DNA of 64,000 bases from an uncultured Amylibacter sp. (GTDB taxonomy: Bacteria; Pseudomonadota; Alphaproteobacteria; Rhodobacterales; Rhodobacteraceae): assembly GCA_943846615.1 (NCBI GenBank), contig OX044354.1:996359-1060358 (forward strand), written 5' to 3'. A program made the position numbers and the translations under genes. A model generated the notes under the pieces. The model saw only the letters and a program-made list of their open reading frames with translations, was not told where the DNA came from and did no database searches. This document shows positions 34,976 through 44,434 of the stretch, in pieces. How positions within the stretch are numbered: the stretch's first letter is position 1; each line of letters opens with the position of its first letter.

Positions 34976-37222
34976 CTATGTAAATCGATTGTCGCGCGGG
35001 AACCCACGTGGGGCCATGCGGCCGGTTGCGGCGCGTTTGCCCATCCAATCAACCAATTCGGTCTCCACACGCCGACGCCCCGCAGGATCCAACCACGACA
35101 ACCCATCAATCAAGTGGAATGTCGTTGCATCGTTCAGGCCACCATCCTTGTATTTCTGCAACCGCACGCCCTTGCCGCGGCCCATTTCGGGTAGCTCATC
35201 CAGTGGAAAAATCAATACTTTGCGGTTTTCTCCGACGGTTGCGATGTGATCGCCGTTGATCGGCTTACAGATCAATGCCTTGATATCACCCTTGACGTTC
35301 AAAACCTGTTTTCCGTTACGCGTTTGCGCCACGACGTCGGTTTCGTTCACGACAAACCCGTCACCGGCACTGGATGCAACCAACAATTTGCGTTCCGCTT
35401 TATGAATGAAGAAATCGACCATATCCGCGTCGTTCGGTAAATCCACCATCAAACGGATCGGTTCACCCATGCCGCGCCCACCGGGCAGATCGGAACATGG
35501 TATCGTGTAAAAACGCCCGTTACCGCCGAACATCAATAACTTGTCTGTGGTTTCCGCGTGGAAAATAAACCGTGCTTCGTCGCCGTCTTTGTATTTTAGT
35601 TCTTGCGCTAAATCGATGTGACCCTTCATTGCGCGAACCCAGCCCATTTTAGAACAGACCACGGTGATCGGTTCTTTCTCGATCATGGCCTCAATTGGGA
35701 CTTCTTCAAATTCGGGGGCGTCGGCCAGTTCCGTGCGGCGTTTGCCGTGTTCGCTGTCTTTGCCAAAAATCTTGCGCGTCGCACGTAGTTGTTCGATGAT
35801 CCGCGCCCATTGCAATTCCTCGGATGCCAACAAGTCATCCAGATCGGCACGCTCTACCTGTAATGCGTCCAGCTCGGTGCGCAATTCCATCTCTTCCAAT
35901 TTGCGCAAACTGCGCAGGCGCATGTTTAGGATGGCTTCGGCCTGTGCATCGGAAAGACTGAATTCGGCCATCATGACCTGCTTTGGCTCATCTTCGTATC
36001 GAATGATTTCGATCACACGATCTAGGTTCATAAAGGCGATTAGGTAGCCTTCCAGAACCTCCAGACGCTTATCGATTTTGTCCATGCGGTGTTGGGAACG
36101 GCGCAATAACACATCACGTTTGTGATCGATAAAGGCGCGTAAAACTTCCTTCATAGAACAGACTTTGGGCGTGCGCCCGTCGATCAATGTGTTCAAGTTT
36201 AGATTAAAACGCGTTTCCAAATCCGACATGCGAAACAAAGTTTCCATCAAAACGGTTGGATCGACGGTTTTCGCACGAGGTTCCAAAACCAGACGGATAT
36301 CATCGGCGCTCTCGTCGCGGATATCTGTTAGGATTGGTAATTTCTTCGCTTGAATCAGCTCCGCGATTTTTTCAATCAGTTTCGACTTTTGAACGAGGTA
36401 CGGGATTTCTGTGACGACGATTTGCCACAAGCCACGCGGCAATTCCTCGATTTCCCAACGCGCACGCAGGCGCATTGGGCCACGACCTGTGCGATATGCT
36501 TCCAGCAGGTTTTCGCGAGGCTCAACCAATATACCGCCAGTCGGGAAATCGGGGCCTGGGACGTGATCCATCAATGTTTCGTCGCGGGCATTGGGTGCCT
36601 TGATCAAGTGGATCGAGGCATCAATCAATTCGCCGATGTTGTGGGGTGGAATATTCGTCGCCATGCCCACAGCGATACCCGTAGAACCATTCGCCAACAG
36701 GTTCGGGAAACTGGCGGGCAGCACGGCTGGTTCCTGTAAACGACCATCATAGTTATCTTGGAAATCAACCGCGTTCTCTTCCATGCCTTCCAGCATCGCC
36801 TCTGCGACGGCGGTCATGCGGGCCTCGGTGTAACGCGCAGCGGCGGGGTTATCGCCGTCTATGTTGCCAAAGTTTCCTTGGCCATCGACCATTGGATAAC
36901 GCACAGAAAAATCCTGTGCCAGACGCGCCATCGCATCATAAATCGCGGCGTCACCATGCGGGTGGAAATCTCCCATCGTATCGCCAGAGATTTTAGCGGA
37001 TTTCAAAAATTTACCATTCGACGCCAATTTCAAACGATACATCGCATACAGGATACGACGATGCACTGGCTTCAAACCATCACGCGCATCAGGCAATGCA
37101 CGGTGCATGATTGTGGACAATGCGTATGTTAAATACCTATCACCAATCGCGCGGCGCAGGGGTTCGTACAGGGTCGCACCATCGGTGTGTTCGTCGTTCG
37201 GGTCGTCTAGAAAATCAGCCAT
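34976..37222 (-). CDS. parC: DNA topoisomerase IV subunit A
   Basis: The 748-residue protein has the GyrA/ParC breakage-reunion domain: A-R-D-G-L-K-P-V-H-R-R-I-L-Y-A-M near residue 46, the quinolone-resistance region G-D-F-H-P-H-G-D-A-A-I-Y-D, and catalytic Y131 in A-A-A-R-Y-T-E. The C-terminal beta-propeller region is present but lacks a GyrA box, and the length fits ParC rather than GyrA. It decatenates daughter chromosomes with ParE. At the QRDR position corresponding to Ser80 the sequence has Ala (H-G-D-A-A), so reduced quinolone sensitivity is possible. Confidence 0.95.
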   Translation of the reverse strand: MADFLDDPNDEHTDGATLYEPLRRAIGDRYLTYALSTIMHRALPDARDGLKPVHRRILYAMYRLKLASNGKFLKSAKISGDTMGDFHPHGDAAIYDAMARLAQDFSVRYPMVDGQGNFGNIDGDNPAAARYTEARMTAVAEAMLEGMEENAVDFQDNYDGRLQEPAVLPASFPNLLANGSTGIAVGMATNIPPHNIGELIDASIHLIKAPNARDETLMDHVPGPDFPTGGILVEPRENLLEAYRTGRGPMRLRARWEIEELPRGLWQIVVTEIPYLVQKSKLIEKIAELIQAKKLPILTDIRDESADDIRLVLEPRAKTVDPTVLMETLFRMSDLETRFNLNLNTLIDGRTPKVCSMKEVLRAFIDHKRDVLLRRSQHRMDKIDKRLEVLEGYLIAFMNLDRVIEIIRYEDEPKQVMMAEFSLSDAQAEAILNMRLRSLRKLEEMELRTELDALQVERADLDDLLASEELQWARIIEQLRATRKIFGKDSEHGKRRTELADAPEFEEVPIEAMIEKEPITVVCSKMGWVRAMKGHIDLAQELKYKDGDEARFIFHAETTDKLLMFGGNGRFYTIPCSDLPGGRGMGEPIRLMVDLPNDADMVDFFIHKAERKLLVASSAGDGFVVNETDVVAQTRNGKQVLNVKGDIKALICKPINGDHIATVGENRKVLIFPLDELPEMGRGKGVRLQKYKDGGLNDATTFHLIDGLSWLDPAGRRRVETELVDWMGKRAATGRMAPRGFPRDNRFT

Positions 37223-37349
37223 AGGAGATGTGTAAACACATCACGAATTTGGGTCTAGGGGCATTCGCCCGAAAACATCAAATGAATGGAAAATTGGAGA
37301 TACACAACCCATGCACAAACGCTGCACAACTCATGCAAAGCGCAAACAA

Positions 37350-37377
37350 AAAGGGCGCGGAGTGTACCGCGCCCTTT
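37350..37377 (-). terminator. terminator of aap operon
   Basis: AAAGGGCGCGG pairs perfectly with CCGCGCCCTTT around AGTGTA, followed on the minus strand by TTTTTG. It lies 20 nt after the aapP stop. The stem is identical to that of the hairpin at 40842-40869. Confidence 0.9.
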
Positions 37378-37397
37378 AAAATTCAATGTGTTGGTTC

Positions 37398-38165
37398 TTA
37401 GTGACCCAAAATCTGTGACAAGAACAACTTCGTGCGCTCGTGCTTTGGATTGTCAAAGAACTCTTCTGGTTCGTTTTGTTCCACGATCTGACCTTCATCC
37501 ATGAAGATCACGCGGTTTGCCACCTCGCGGGCGAAGCCCATTTCGTGGGTTACGCAGAGCATGGTCATGCCCTCTTCGGCCAGTTCCACCATTGTGTCCA
37601 GAACCTCTTTGATCATTTCTGGGTCCAACGCGGATGTTGGTTCGTCGAACAACATAATGCGTGGTTTCATGCACAAGGATCGCGCAATCGCCACACGTTG
37701 TTGTTGACCACCAGACAGTTGGCCAGGGAATTTATCAGCCTGTTCAGGGATTTTCACCTTTTCAAGGAAATGCATCGCGGTTTCGCGGGCTTCCTTTTGT
37801 GGGGTTTTGCGCACCCACACCGGTGCCAACATGCAGTTTTCCAAAATCGTCAGGTGCGGGAACAGGTTAAAGTGTTGGAAACACATGCCCACTTCGGATC
37901 GGATGGTATCGATGTTTTTCAGATCAGATGACAACAATGTGCCGTCCACTGTGATCGAGCCTTCTTGGTGTTCCTCGAGTGCGTTGATGCAGCGGATCAG
38001 GGTTGATTTACCTGAACCCGATGGGCCAGCAATAACGATGCGTTCGCCGCGATTAACGGTCAGGTCGATGTCACGCAGAACGTGGAACGAACCATACCAT
38101 TTGTTCATTTTTGAAATCTGGATTGCGACTTCGTCGCTGACTTCGAGTTTTTTAGCAGTAGCCAT
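37398..38165 (-). CDS. aapP: general L-amino acid ABC transporter ATPase
   Basis: The 255-residue ATPase has Walker [10 protein letters not shown], signature [14 protein letters not shown], Walker [13 protein letters not shown] and the H-loop V-T-H-E-M-G-F-A of the polar amino acid family. It powers the AapQ/AapM permease. It follows aapM after 15 nt and is the last gene before the operon terminator. Confidence 0.93.
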   Translation of the reverse strand: MATAKKLEVSDEVAIQISKMNKWYGSFHVLRDIDLTVNRGERIVIAGPSGSGKSTLIRCINALEEHQEGSITVDGTLLSSDLKNIDTIRSEVGMCFQHFNLFPHLTILENCMLAPVWVRKTPQKEARETAMHFLEKVKIPEQADKFPGQLSGGQQQRVAIARSLCMKPRIMLFDEPTSALDPEMIKEVLDTMVELAEEGMTMLCVTHEMGFAREVANRVIFMDEGQIVEQNEPEEFFDNPKHERTKLFLSQILGH

Positions 38166-38180
38166 AGGTACGCTCCTTTA

Positions 38181-39482
38181 TTAGTGACCGGTCGCGAGCT
38201 TGCGCTCTAGGTACATTGAGTACCGCGACATGGCGAAACAGAAGATGAAAAAGATAAGTGCGATGAAACCGTAGAGTTCCCATAAGATGCCATTCCACGC
38301 CATATCAGCGCGAATATTCGTGGAAAGCGCCAAGGGATCAAGCAGACCCACGATGCCCACCAATGTGGTATCTTTGAACAATCCGATAAACGTGGACACG
38401 ATGCCTGGGATCGAAATTTTCAACGCTTGTGGCATGATGATCAGGCGTTGTGCCTGCCAGTAATCAAGGCCCAAACTGTCGGCCGCTTCGTATTGGCCCT
38501 TGGGCAAGGCGGCAAGACCACCGCGCACAACCTCTGCCATGTAGGCGGCGGCGAAGAGTGTCACCATGATCATAACACGCAGAACCAGATCGAAGCTGGT
38601 GCCAGGTGGTAGGAAGTAGTTCAACAATGTTGACGCCACAAACAGCAAGGTAATCAATGGAACGCCACGAATGAATTCGATGAAGGCAACACAGACACCC
38701 TTTAGGATAGGTAGGTCAGATTGTCGGCCCAGCGCCAAAACGATGCCCATTGGCAAAGACAGGAAGATCCCCGTTAAACCAATCAGGATCGCAAGCATGA
38801 AACCACCGATTTTATCGGATTGAACAGCCTCGATACCCAGAGGGATGAAGGATTGCATCAAGTTGCCAAACGGTGCCGCCAAGAACAACCACCATATAAT
38901 CGGGGTGACGATCGCAACGATCGCACCCAGCAATGTGCTGGTTGCTTTGGACACGATGCCGTAGATTACTATAGCAAAAACAAAGCCCAAAATGATGCTG
39001 ATTGGTAGCCAGATTGAACCACCCCAGATGAGCCAGAAGCACAAGAAAGGGTAGACAGCAGTTAGCAACAACAACTTCTTCGTGACACCGTCAAACAGGA
39101 CGGGAGCCAAAGCAACACCCAGAAGGATGAAAGCCAAGATTGGGCGCCAGTAAAGTTCGCTTGGGTAAAAGCCGAACAGGAGTTGTGTCCAACGATCACG
39201 GATAACGCCCCAACATGCGCCGCTAAAGTGACCTTCGCGGCCGAGTTCATGTAGGATACCACGGCATTCAGTCAATGATGCCGCGCCCCATGTTGGCGAA
39301 ATCGCCCAAGGCAAGATCGACGCCAAGACCAGATAGATGCAGTACAATGTGAGCAAAGTCAGGATTGAGTTGCCAATCGAGCTGAATAGGTTTGCCCGCA
39401 TCCAGCCGATGACACCCACTTCGGATGCTGGTGGCGTTTTTTGAGGTACCAGTTCGGTACGAACGAAAGATAGATCAGCCAT
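38181..39482 (-). CDS. aapM: general L-amino acid ABC transporter permease
   Basis: The 433-residue inner-membrane protein has an N-terminal extension with several helices, as typical of AapM/BztC, and a HisM-type permease domain in the last about 220 residues with coupling loop E-A-A-D-S-L-G-L-D-Y. The segment E-F-I-R-G-V-P-L-I-T-L-L is the family hallmark. It lies 1 nt after aapQ, so the pair is coupled. Confidence 0.93.
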   Translation of the reverse strand: MADLSFVRTELVPQKTPPASEVGVIGWMRANLFSSIGNSILTLLTLYCIYLVLASILPWAISPTWGAASLTECRGILHELGREGHFSGACWGVIRDRWTQLLFGFYPSELYWRPILAFILLGVALAPVLFDGVTKKLLLLTAVYPFLCFWLIWGGSIWLPISIILGFVFAIVIYGIVSKATSTLLGAIVAIVTPIIWWLFLAAPFGNLMQSFIPLGIEAVQSDKIGGFMLAILIGLTGIFLSLPMGIVLALGRQSDLPILKGVCVAFIEFIRGVPLITLLFVASTLLNYFLPPGTSFDLVLRVMIMVTLFAAAYMAEVVRGGLAALPKGQYEAADSLGLDYWQAQRLIIMPQALKISIPGIVSTFIGLFKDTTLVGIVGLLDPLALSTNIRADMAWNGILWELYGFIALIFFIFCFAMSRYSMYLERKLATGH

Positions 39483-39483
39483 A

Positions 39484-40752
39484 TTAACGCTCCACCAATT
39501 TAACAGAGTTATTGTACCAGTTCATGACACCCGAAATAATCAACGAGATTGCCAGATACACGGCCATACCCATTAACAATGTTTCCATTTCACGACCTGT
39601 TTGGTTCAACGTAATCCCCATCAAGGTGCCCGTCATATCCATGTAACCCACCGCAATCGCCAGTGACGTGTTTTTCGTCAGGTTCAAGTATTGTGAAATC
39701 AGCGGTGGAATGATGATGCGCAATGCCTGTGGTAAGATAACCAAATTCATTGTGCGACCAGGTGAAATGCCCAGCGCGAACGCCGCTTCGGATTGGCCTT
39801 TGGAGACGGCCTGAATACCGGCACGGACGTTTTCCGCGATGAATGCGGCGGTGTAGAGTGACAAGGCCAGCCACAGAGCAATCAAAGAGTTGCGCATGTA
39901 TGTGCCGCCTTTGAAGTTAAAGCCCTTTAGCTCTGGGTAGCCAAGGTGGAAACCAAGCACCGTCAATAAGATTGCAGCTGGTACAAAAATCAATGCCAAA
40001 CGTTGCCACCATGTTGTGGGGCGTTCGCCAGTTTCACTTTGGATTTTGTCGGCGCGACGTTTGACGCGCATTGCGGCGTAGATACCTGCAAACAAAACGA
40101 CCAAGAATGCAATTAAATCCAAGCTGACGTCAAAACGTAGGCTGGATTCACCAAACAAAGGAATGTTGCCCAAGGTATTGTGAAACAACGGCTCGGGGAT
40201 GTAGACACCACGGTTGGTGATCGCGACGCTTTCGTTAAACAGCATCGATGCATCGCCTTTGCGGAATGCACTGGGTGGGCTCATCACCTCGATCATGATC
40301 GAGAAGATCACGATGATCCACAACAACACAGGGACGTTGCGGAAAATTTCGATGTAGGCCGTCATAACCCGTGCAACCAACCAGTTTTTCGACAGGCGCA
40401 TAACACCAATGAAAACACCCAATATTGTCGCTGTCACACAGCCCAAAAAGGCCAGTAGCAGTGTATTTAACAGACCGATAAAGCCAGCGCGTAAATGGCT
40501 ATCTTGAGAATTGTAATCCAGTAGTCGTTGATTGATATCGTAACCCGCAGGTTCGCCCAGGAATTTGAATTGGATTTCCTTGCCCAAGTTTGCCAAATTA
40601 ACAACCGTGTTGTTAATCAACCAACCAAAAGCAAGTAAGATGAGGATCAAAGCCACAATTTGAATTGTCATTGAACGATAACGTGTATCGTACAATAGCT
40701 GACTCATTTGAAACCCTTGCCCCGCAGGGTTAGGTGTATTGGACATAGTCAT
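39484..40752 (-). CDS. aapQ: general L-amino acid ABC transporter permease
   Basis: The 422-residue permease has an N-terminal helix, a large loop (about 55-80), the E-I-F-R-N-V-P-V-L-L-W-I-I-V segment and coupling loop E-A-A-F-A-L-G-I-S-P. It pairs with AapM. I prefer the ATG at 40752 (AGGGGCG 4 nt upstream) to the frame opening at 40776. The gap to aapJ (125 bp) contains a terminator-like hairpin, which would leave less message for the permeases than for the binding protein. Confidence 0.92.
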   Translation of the reverse strand: MTMSNTPNPAGQGFQMSQLLYDTRYRSMTIQIVALILILLAFGWLINNTVVNLANLGKEIQFKFLGEPAGYDINQRLLDYNSQDSHLRAGFIGLLNTLLLAFLGCVTATILGVFIGVMRLSKNWLVARVMTAYIEIFRNVPVLLWIIVIFSIMIEVMSPPSAFRKGDASMLFNESVAITNRGVYIPEPLFHNTLGNIPLFGESSLRFDVSLDLIAFLVVLFAGIYAAMRVKRRADKIQSETGERPTTWWQRLALIFVPAAILLTVLGFHLGYPELKGFNFKGGTYMRNSLIALWLALSLYTAAFIAENVRAGIQAVSKGQSEAAFALGISPGRTMNLVILPQALRIIIPPLISQYLNLTKNTSLAIAVGYMDMTGTLMGITLNQTGREMETLLMGMAVYLAISLIISGVMNWYNNSVKLVER

Positions 40753-40841
40753 GTCGCCCCTTTGTCTGTGATACAATTGTGCTGTGCCCTACCCCTAGGC
40801 CAAAAGACAAATGTATCAGATCATGATGTCGTAAGATGGAA

Positions 40842-40869
40842 AAAGGGCGCGGTGTGTACCGCGCCCTTT
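40842..40869 (-). terminator. attenuator hairpin between aapJ and aapQ
   Basis: The same 11-bp stem as at 37350 (AAAGGGCGCGG/CCGCGCCCTTT) with loop TGTGTA and a T5 tail on the minus strand. It lies 8 nt after the aapJ stop and probably ends most transcripts there. Confidence 0.85.
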
Positions 40870-40877
40870 AAATCCGA

Positions 40878-41897
40878 TTAACGGAATGGTGGAGAGTAGA
40901 TCAAGCCGCCATCTGTCCATGCAGCGTTCAAGCCACGTGCGATGCCGATTGCAGTTTTCTCGCCGATGTTCTTTTCGAAGATTTCACCGTAGTTACCTGA
41001 AACAGCAATTGCGCGTGATGCCCAATCTTTGTCCAAGCCCAACATCGCGCCCAAGTCACCTTCTGTACCTAGCAGACGGTTAACTTCTGGGTTGCCGCCA
41101 GCTTCCATAGAAGACTTAGCAACGTTTGCAGATGTTACACCCAGCTCTTCAGCTGTGATCAAAGCGTTCAATGTCCAGCGAACAATGTCGCCCCATTGGT
41201 TGTCGCCGTGACGTACAAGTGGGCCCAATGGCTCTTTTGATACGATTTCTGGCAATACTGAGTGATCAGCAGGGTTTTCGAATGTTGCACGTGTTGCAGC
41301 CAAACCAGATGCGTCAGTTGTGTAAACGTCACATGCGCCTGATAGGTACTGTGCTTGTGCTTCTGCGTTTGTTTCGATTGGAACAGGCTCGTAAGAGATG
41401 TTGTTCGCACGGAAGAAGTCAGCCAAGTTCAGCTCTGTTGTTGTACCAGTTTGGATACATACAGTTGCGCCGTCCAATTCTTTCGCTGAGCTTACGCCCA
41501 ATGCGTTTGGAACCATAAAGCCTTGGCCGTCGTAGTAGTTTACGCCAACGAATTCAAACTTTAGGTCAACGTCACGAGAGAACGTCCATGTTGTGTTACG
41601 TGCCAAAACGTCAACTTCGCCAGATGCCAAAGCAGTAAAGCGTGTTTTACCAGTTGTTGGTACGAATTTAACTTTTGAGCCATCGCCCAAAACAGCGGCA
41701 GCAACAGCGCGACATACAGCTACGTCGAAACCATTCCAAACGCCGTTAGCGTCAGCAGCAGCGAAACCAACCAAGCCAGTTGATACGCCACATTTCAATT
41801 CGCCAGCAGCTTTGACATCGTCAAGTGTGCCAGCAGCAGCAAAGCCAGCTGAAATCGTAGCAGCAGTCAATGTGCCTAGAAAAGCAGATTTTTTCAT
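40878..41897 (-). CDS. aapJ: general L-amino acid-binding periplasmic protein
   Basis: The 339-residue protein has a signal peptide (M-K-K-S-A-F-L-G-T-L-T-A-A-T-I-S-A-G-F-A, cleavage near A-A-A-G), then L-K-C-G-V-S-T-G-L-V-G-F and W-N-G-F-D-V-A-V-C-R-A-V-A-A-A, hallmarks of AapJ/BztA family 3 binding proteins. It delivers a wide range of L-amino acids to AapQMP. GGAAT precedes the ATG. It is the first gene of aapJQMP and likely the most expressed. Confidence 0.95.
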   Translation of the reverse strand: MKKSAFLGTLTAATISAGFAAAGTLDDVKAAGELKCGVSTGLVGFAAADANGVWNGFDVAVCRAVAAAVLGDGSKVKFVPTTGKTRFTALASGEVDVLARNTTWTFSRDVDLKFEFVGVNYYDGQGFMVPNALGVSSAKELDGATVCIQTGTTTELNLADFFRANNISYEPVPIETNAEAQAQYLSGACDVYTTDASGLAATRATFENPADHSVLPEIVSKEPLGPLVRHGDNQWGDIVRWTLNALITAEELGVTSANVAKSSMEAGGNPEVNRLLGTEGDLGAMLGLDKDWASRAIAVSGNYGEIFEKNIGEKTAIGIARGLNAAWTDGGLIYSPPFR

Positions 41898-42277
41898 TTT
41901 TATTCCTCATCCTGTGGTTGCCCTATGACAGGGCGTTTTGTTCGATCCATCTTTGAACCGAGTTATAGAGCGATGGGACGCACCCCAATGCCTGTCGAAG
42001 AGTGTGCGGGGAATGGGGGGTTTTCGTCAAGGATAATTCCGCACAAATCTAAATCTTTCGGCGGGATGCGCAAAGTAGGTCATAATTGATGACGCATTAA
42101 GCATAACACAGCATCTGTGCCGCAAAATTAGGCGGGGTCGGCATCAAAATGACGTGACGTCACATTCTGTGCCATGGCAAGCTTCGCAGTTACCAGTGGT
42201 CCATGACCGACCAACAATCGATCAAAAGCGCATCTTAGGTAAGGGCTTGCGACCTAGTTCACAGACTAATTTCACAT
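41898..42277. other. aapJ upstream region
   Basis: No gene is visible in 380 bp. It contains a perfect 10-bp palindrome GTGACGTCAC at 42154-42163, a possible operator, and an inverted repeat AGTTCAC...GTGAACT (42257-42288 region) at the 3' end of the ATP12 gene that could act as a weak terminator. The aapJ promoter must lie here. Confidence 0.45.
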
Positions 42278-42994
42278 TTAGTGAACTGCGGATGCGTTTT
42301 TCCAGAAACCATATGCAAACTCGAAGTCAGAACGCTTCTTGACCAGCACTTCCTGGGCTTCATCATCGGCGCCCCACTGCTTTTCTTGCCATGCTTCGTC
42401 GATGGTGGCGGCAATCCATGCCTGATCCAATGAAATGTGATTCGAAATAAGAGCCATTGCAATCACCATTGAACCGCTGATTGAGATCAAGTCATGTACG
42501 CCTGCCAATTGATAATGGTTCAGTGTTTGCAACCGTTGACGGTACACATCAATAGACGCGTCATCCTGAGCCGTAAACATCACTCCGGAGGTGCTGTTCA
42601 GTGGTGCATTCATTGCGTCCGCTGACCATTGCAATAATGGATCCCAAACATGCGCCTGTTCTGCGATCAAGCTTTGCGGTGTTGTCGCGCGGTAGCACAA
42701 CAAATCTGTGCCAGCGTATTCAGACAGCATTTCAACGATCGCGTCGGCGTTTATCGATACCTTATCAATAACGGAATTGACCATGCGGGTTGCAGGCATA
42801 GTTGCTGGATCGACCTCTTCCTCTTGAGCCATCCATTCATCGGCGATTTGTTCGGCAATGGAATGGTATCGGATGATCAGAGCGGATTTGGACGGTGTGC
42901 GCACAGGGTGCCCATCCAGTGTAACCTTATATCCATCATCAGTTTGAACGACTGCCGCTTCTTTCCAGAAACGTTTCTTTAAACTTGGCTTCAT
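42278..42994 (-). CDS. ATP12-family F1-ATPase assembly chaperone
   Basis: The 238-residue protein matches the ATP12 pattern: K-R-F-W-K-E-A-A-V with G-Y-K-V-T-L-D-G-H-P-V-R-T-P near the start, A-D-E-W-M-A-Q, the P-A-T-R-M-V-N-S-V-I-D segment and D-L-L-C-Y-R-A. In mitochondria and Alphaproteobacteria it assists assembly of the F1 alpha subunit. The start overlaps the stop of the pseudouridine synthase gene by 4 nt. Confidence 0.92.
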   Translation of the reverse strand: MKPSLKKRFWKEAAVVQTDDGYKVTLDGHPVRTPSKSALIIRYHSIAEQIADEWMAQEEEVDPATMPATRMVNSVIDKVSINADAIVEMLSEYAGTDLLCYRATTPQSLIAEQAHVWDPLLQWSADAMNAPLNSTSGVMFTAQDDASIDVYRQRLQTLNHYQLAGVHDLISISGSMVIAMALISNHISLDQAWIAATIDEAWQEKQWGADDEAQEVLVKKRSDFEFAYGFWKNASAVH

Positions 42995-44037
42995 TTGTAA
43001 TTCTCGAACGGGTCAACGGGTGCGTATTGCACCTGCCAACCGAATGTTTCCCAAGTGCGCTCCATATGTTCGGGCAGGTCAGCCGTTATATGGATTTCTT
43101 TTTTGGTGATCGGATGCGTGAATGTAATGGATCGCGCGTGCAGGTGCATTTTACGGCTAATATCACCGCCCAATTGTGCCCCCCACCCATCGCCATCGTT
43201 GGTTTGTGTATTGGTGCCGTATTTACCATCGCCGACAATCGGATTGCCCAATTCCGCCATATGCGCGCGCAATTGGTGTGTGCGGCCCGTGATTGGCACC
43301 AACGCCACCCACGACGCACGTTTTCCAACGTCTTCTAACACGGTATAATCCGTAGTGGCGTGTTTCGCATCTGTTGTCTCGGCGACATCCTTGGGGTGGA
43401 CACAGTGCATCTTTTCACCACCACCGTTGGGGCCATGACCACCAGCCTTAACCAAACCGTACTTAATCGTGCCGATCTTGGGATGTGGGCAACCTGCAAC
43501 GGCGGCCCAATAGATCTTGCGCGTTTCGCGTGATTGAAATGCTTTGGTCAAACCTGCCGCCGCCAGACCCGTACGCGCCAGTAACAATACACCTGATGTA
43601 TCTTTGTCCAAACGGTGAACCAATTTTGGTTTGTTTTCTAGATCAAATTTCAACGCCGCAGCCAGACCATCGACGTGGCGCATTTGGCCCGAACCGCCCT
43701 GCACCGCCAAACCCGCGGGTTTGTTTATCGCGATGATGTAATCATCCTTATACAACACCGCACCACGGATCATTTCCGCGTCTGCTTTGGTAATCTTCGC
43801 CGTCGGTGTGTCACGTGGCATATCGGATGTATCGGGCAATGGTGGAACGCGCACCTGTTGGCCAGGTGATAGGCGCGTTGATGCCTTTACACGCCCGCCA
43901 TCCACGCGGCATTCGCCCTTGCGGCACATTTTTTCAATGCGGCCTTGGCCCAGTTCGGGGAACATACGACGTAAAAAACGATCCAATCGTTGATCTGTAC
44001 CGTCTTCGTCGACTGTTATCATTTGCACTCTGCTCAT
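42991..44037 (-). CDS. RluC/RluD-family 23S rRNA pseudouridine synthase
   Basis: The 348-residue protein has an S4 RNA-binding domain (about 16-75, L-D-R-F-L-R-R-M-F-P-E-L) and a catalytic domain with H-R-L-D-K-D-T-S-G, the aspartate being the nucleophile, and later G-R-T-H-Q-L-R-A-H. It is closest in pattern to RluC. The start overlaps the crcB stop in an ATGA; the open frame continues to 44421 but that part is antisense-frame overlap with crcB and is rejected. Confidence 0.93.
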   Translation of the reverse strand: MSRVQMITVDEDGTDQRLDRFLRRMFPELGQGRIEKMCRKGECRVDGGRVKASTRLSPGQQVRVPPLPDTSDMPRDTPTAKITKADAEMIRGAVLYKDDYIIAINKPAGLAVQGGSGQMRHVDGLAAALKFDLENKPKLVHRLDKDTSGVLLLARTGLAAAGLTKAFQSRETRKIYWAAVAGCPHPKIGTIKYGLVKAGGHGPNGGGEKMHCVHPKDVAETTDAKHATTDYTVLEDVGKRASWVALVPITGRTHQLRAHMAELGNPIVGDGKYGTNTQTNDGDGWGAQLGGDISRKMHLHARSITFTHPITKKEIHITADLPEHMERTWETFGWQVQYAPVDPFENYK

Positions 44038-44387
44038 GCGTACACCGCTTTCATCACATAGACGCCAGCGAAAATCGCCAGCAAACTGAACAAAACAGAA
44101 GCCACAACATAGCCCCCAGCGTTCATATATTTTTCTGCCTCGACCAATCGTAACACGTCCAAGGAAAACGCGCTGAAGGTCGTGAAACCACCTAAAACAC
44201 CTGTCATCACAAACAACGGCCATTGTCCTGCCGCGCGGGTCGAAAACCACACATAGGCAAGGCCCATGATAAATGATCCCAACACATTGACCAGCAGCGT
44301 CCCCATAGGGAACGCAACCGCGGATGCGATAACAAATCGCAACACGGCGCCCAATGCGCCGCCCAATGCTATGAATAGATAGGTCAT
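44034..44387 (-). CDS. crcB: fluoride exporter (Fluc channel)
   Basis: The 117-residue membrane protein has four helices, the N-terminal G-G-A-L-G-A-V-L-R-F motif, G-T-L-L-V-N-V-L-G-S-F with the conserved Asn, and the T-T-F-S-A-F-S pore segment. Fluc dimers export F- down its gradient. It is coupled to the downstream RluC-like gene. No fluoride riboswitch is recognised upstream. Confidence 0.95.
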   Translation of the reverse strand: MTYLFIALGGALGAVLRFVIASAVAFPMGTLLVNVLGSFIMGLAYVWFSTRAAGQWPLFVMTGVLGGFTTFSAFSLDVLRLVEAEKYMNAGGYVVASVLFSLLAIFAGVYVMKAVYA

Positions 44388-44434
44388 GCTGGCTCTTCAC
44401 GCGATGGGCGCGAAATGTCAAGGTTTTCCCGATT

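Noticed and set aside
42154..42163. GTGACGTCAC palindrome as a defined operator
   Set aside because: It is a single short palindrome with no second copy in the window, so I list it only within the upstream-region entry.
44038..44421. Extension of the RluC/D gene to an upstream start at 44421
   Set aside because: The extra 128 codons lie in another frame of crcB, are rich in Cys, Arg and Trp and unlike any pseudouridine synthase; the ATGA overlap with crcB gives a natural start at 44037.
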